This document shows positions 62,576 through 64,000 of a DNA stretch of 64,000 bases, piece after piece; position 1 is the stretch's first letter, and the number at the start of each line of letters is the position of its first letter. The position numbers and the translations under genes are program-made. Under the pieces are notes generated by a model, which was not told where the DNA came from, did not search any database, and saw only the letters and a program-made list of their open reading frames with translations. This DNA comes from Rhodococcus sp. ARC_M6. Its GTDB lineage: Bacteria; Actinomycetota; Actinomycetes; Mycobacteriales; Mycobacteriaceae. Location: contig NZ_JALGQH010000002.1 in NCBI RefSeq assembly GCF_022810305.1, positions 124,001-188,000 on the forward strand, given 5' to 3'.

Positions 62576-63174
62576 CGTGAACCTGCCTTCTTGGTGATTT
62601 CTGCTTTGCTGGCTTCGACTCTGGTGGTCTCGGCCAATTTTGCCTGATACTTGCGGATCTGTTCTGCCGCCATCGCTTCGGCTTTTGCCATCCGTTCGAT
62701 CATCGGTGCCCGCCAACAGTGACAAATCGCGATGGCCAGCGCATCCGCCGCATCTGCGGGCTTAGGGGCTTGTTTCAAATTGAGGATTCGCGTCACCATC
62801 GCGGTGACCTGCGCCTTGTCTGCATTACCGCTGCCCGTGACTGCGGCCTTCACCTCGGAAGGAGTATGGAAGAACACCGGGATTCCCGCTCTCGCTGCCG
62901 CGACGGCAACAATGCCGCCGGCTTGCGCTGTACCCATGGCGGTACTGACGTTGTGTTGAGCGAACACCCGCTCGACGGCAACAACTTCTGGTTTGTACTG
63001 CTCGATCCACAGTTCGGCGGCATCGGAGATCCGTAGGAGCCGTGAGGCCAGGGCCATGTCAGGAGGCGTTCGCACCACATCGACTGCGATGGGCCGCACA
63101 ACTCTGCCGTTGCTCCCGTCGACCACACCGAATCCACATCGGGTCAAGCCAGGGTCCACTCCGAGCACGCGCAC
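62572..63174 (-). CDS. ruvC: Crossover junction endodeoxyribonuclease RuvC
   Basis: A 200-residue resolvase. Catalytic acids: Asp in [14 protein letters not shown], Glu in [12 protein letters not shown], and the two Asp in [19 protein letters not shown] at 63174 is chosen as start (after GGAGAGG), where the family begins; an earlier GTG at 63192 would add six residues. The extended C-terminal tail is rich in Lys and Glu. A candidate LexA box lies 20-35 bp upstream. Confidence 0.95.
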   Translation of the reverse strand: MRVLGVDPGLTRCGFGVVDGSNGRVVRPIAVDVVRTPPDMALASRLLRISDAAELWIEQYKPEVVAVERVFAQHNVSTAMGTAQAGGIVAVAAARAGIPVFFHTPSEVKAAVTGSGNADKAQVTAMVTRILNLKQAPKPADAADALAIAICHCWRAPMIERMAKAEAMAAEQIRKYQAKLAETTRVEASKAEITKKAGSR

Positions 63175-63193
63175 ACCATCACACCTCTCCACA

Positions 63194-63209
63194 CCGAACA
63201 GCTGTTCGA
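63194..63209 (-). promoter_or_regulatory. LexA (SOS) box in front of ruvCAB
   Basis: On the minus strand the site reads TCGAACAGCTGTTCGG, one base short of the SOS consensus TCGAACnnnTGTTCGA. It lies immediately upstream of ruvC, a known SOS gene in mycobacteria. Confidence 0.85.
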
Positions 63210-63251
63210 TAGCCTAGCGGTGTGCGGGCGAACTGCCGACATCAACACGCA

Positions 63252-63283
63252 ACCCGGCCGCGACAAGTGCGTCGCGACCGGGT
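63252..63283 (-). terminator. Terminator hairpin downstream of yebC
   Basis: Arms ACCCGGCCGCGAC (63252-63264) and GTCGCGACCGGGT (63271-63283) pair with one G-U. On the minus strand it follows the yebC stop by about 20 bases and is trailed by TTGCGTGTT; it separates yebC from ruvC. Confidence 0.65.
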
Positions 63284-63303
63284 CGAGTGTGACAACTGTC
63301 GAC

Positions 63304-64000
63304 TTATTCAGCGTCGAGTTCTGCAAGGACCTCGTCGGACAGATCGATGTTGGTGTACACGTTCTGCACGTCGTCGGAATCTTCGAGCGCGTCGACGAGC
63401 TTGAAGATCTTGCGTGCGCCGTCAGCATCGAGGGGAACCTCGAGCGATGCACGGAAATCGGCCTCAGCCGAGTCGTAATCGATCTCGGCCTCCTGCAGCG
63501 CAGTACGGACCGCGACGAGATCATGTGGCTCACAGACGATTTCGAAGGTTTCACCGAGATCGGTGACCTCTTCAGCGCCGGCGTCGAGAACCGCCATCAA
63601 GACGTCATCCTCGGACTGCCCGTGCTTTTCGAGCGTCACGACACCCTTACGGGCGAACAGGTACGAAACCGAACCCGGATCAGCGAGGTTGCCACCGTTA
63701 CGGGTCATCGCGGTACGAACTTCACCGGCTGCACGGTTACGGTTGTCGGTGAGGCACTCGATCAGCACGGCAACACCATTGGGCCCGTAACCCTCGTACA
63801 TGATGGTCTGCCAGTCTGCGCCACCAGCTTCTTCACCGGCGCCACGCTTGCGCGCACGTTCGATGTTGTCATTGGGGACAGAAGTCTTCTTCGCCTTCTG
63901 GATGGCATCGAACAAGGTGGGGTTGCCCGTGGGATCGCCACCGCCGGTTCGTGCCGCCACCTCGATGTTCTTGATCAGCTTCGCAAAGGATTTGCCACGA
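63304..64000 (-). CDS. yebC: YebC/PmpR family regulator (5' truncated by window)
   Basis: The C-terminal 232 residues are visible; the start (MAGHSKW... in the family) lies beyond base 64000. The frame at the window edge reads [20 protein letters not shown], then [20 protein letters not shown]. The three-domain YebC pattern is complete to the C-terminus ([18 protein letters not shown]). Members bind DNA or, as recently shown for some, act on ribosomes stalled at proline runs. Located upstream of ruvCAB as in most actinobacteria. Confidence 0.93.
   Translation of the reverse strand, partial: RGKSFAKLIKNIEVAARTGGGDPTGNPTLFDAIQKAKKTSVPNDNIERARKRGAGEEAGGADWQTIMYEGYGPNGVAVLIECLTDNRNRAAGEVRTAMTRNGGNLADPGSVSYLFARKGVVTLEKHGQSEDDVLMAVLDAGAEEVTDLGETFEIVCEPHDLVAVRTALQEAEIDYDSAEADFRASLEVPLDADGARKIFKLVDALEDSDDVQNVYTNIDLSDEVLAELDAE

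Overview
The window is chromosomal DNA from a mycolic-acid actinobacterium, most likely Rhodococcus of the erythropolis/qingshengii group. The support is high-GC coding with rhodococcal codon use, a mycolyltransferase (51.3 kb), an Rpf/LysM resuscitation factor (36.6 kb), type VII secretion substrates (38.4-40.1 kb), a CmtR-type metal sensor, and the block hisS / glyoxalase II-like / PPIase / relA / apt / family-5 SBP / secF / secD / yajC / ruvB / ruvA / ruvC / yebC in the order known from mycobacteria. I saw no tRNA, rRNA, CRISPR array, IS element or prophage. The genus call is inference from gene content.

Layout. 0-4.2 kb: zinc protease end, an ArsR-like regulator with an SRPBCC protein behind an operator-like palindrome, DUF2252 and DUF1622 proteins. 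4.3-6.4 kb: degraded secreted-protein remnants and a LolA-like-fold candidate that has a paralogue at 45 kb. 6.4-13.3 kb: a membrane, energy and ion block (PLDc_N/SHOCT protein, three-helix protein, PPK2, an unusual P-type ATPase, a SulP transporter, a PhnA zinc-ribbon protein). 13.4-18.2 kb: TetR regulator, a tandemly duplicated DHA2 drug-efflux gene whose first copy has lost its start frame, and a CHAP-domain gene with a partial duplicate. 18.5-22.2 kb: cell-envelope lipoproteins, one carrying a stop codon directly after its lipobox cysteine.

22.3-31.2 kb is the most interesting stretch. On one strand it holds helR (RNA polymerase rescue ATPase) behind a candidate rifamycin-associated element, then a radical SAM gene behind a candidate LexA box, then the hen1-pnkp RNA-repair pair, then a FusB-like EF-G-binding protein and a deazaflavin nitroreductase. 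The spacing is short (about 45, 63 and -4 bp). This makes it plausible that RNA repair in this organism is coupled to DNA-damage and RNA-polymerase-stress signals.

31-46 kb: secreted DUF5995, CBS/DUF294 signalling protein, a GH71-like glucanase next to an AT-rich gene-free stretch, Rpf with a riboswitch-like leader, trehalose phosphatase, an orphan EspC/PPE-like secretion pair, two tandem 43-44-residue membrane micro-proteins, a CmtR/cation-efflux pair, a thioesterase and a frameshifted gene. 45.6-64 kb: conserved housekeeping genes, with a LexA box in front of ruvCAB and several clean intrinsic terminators. The yebC gene runs off the end of the window.
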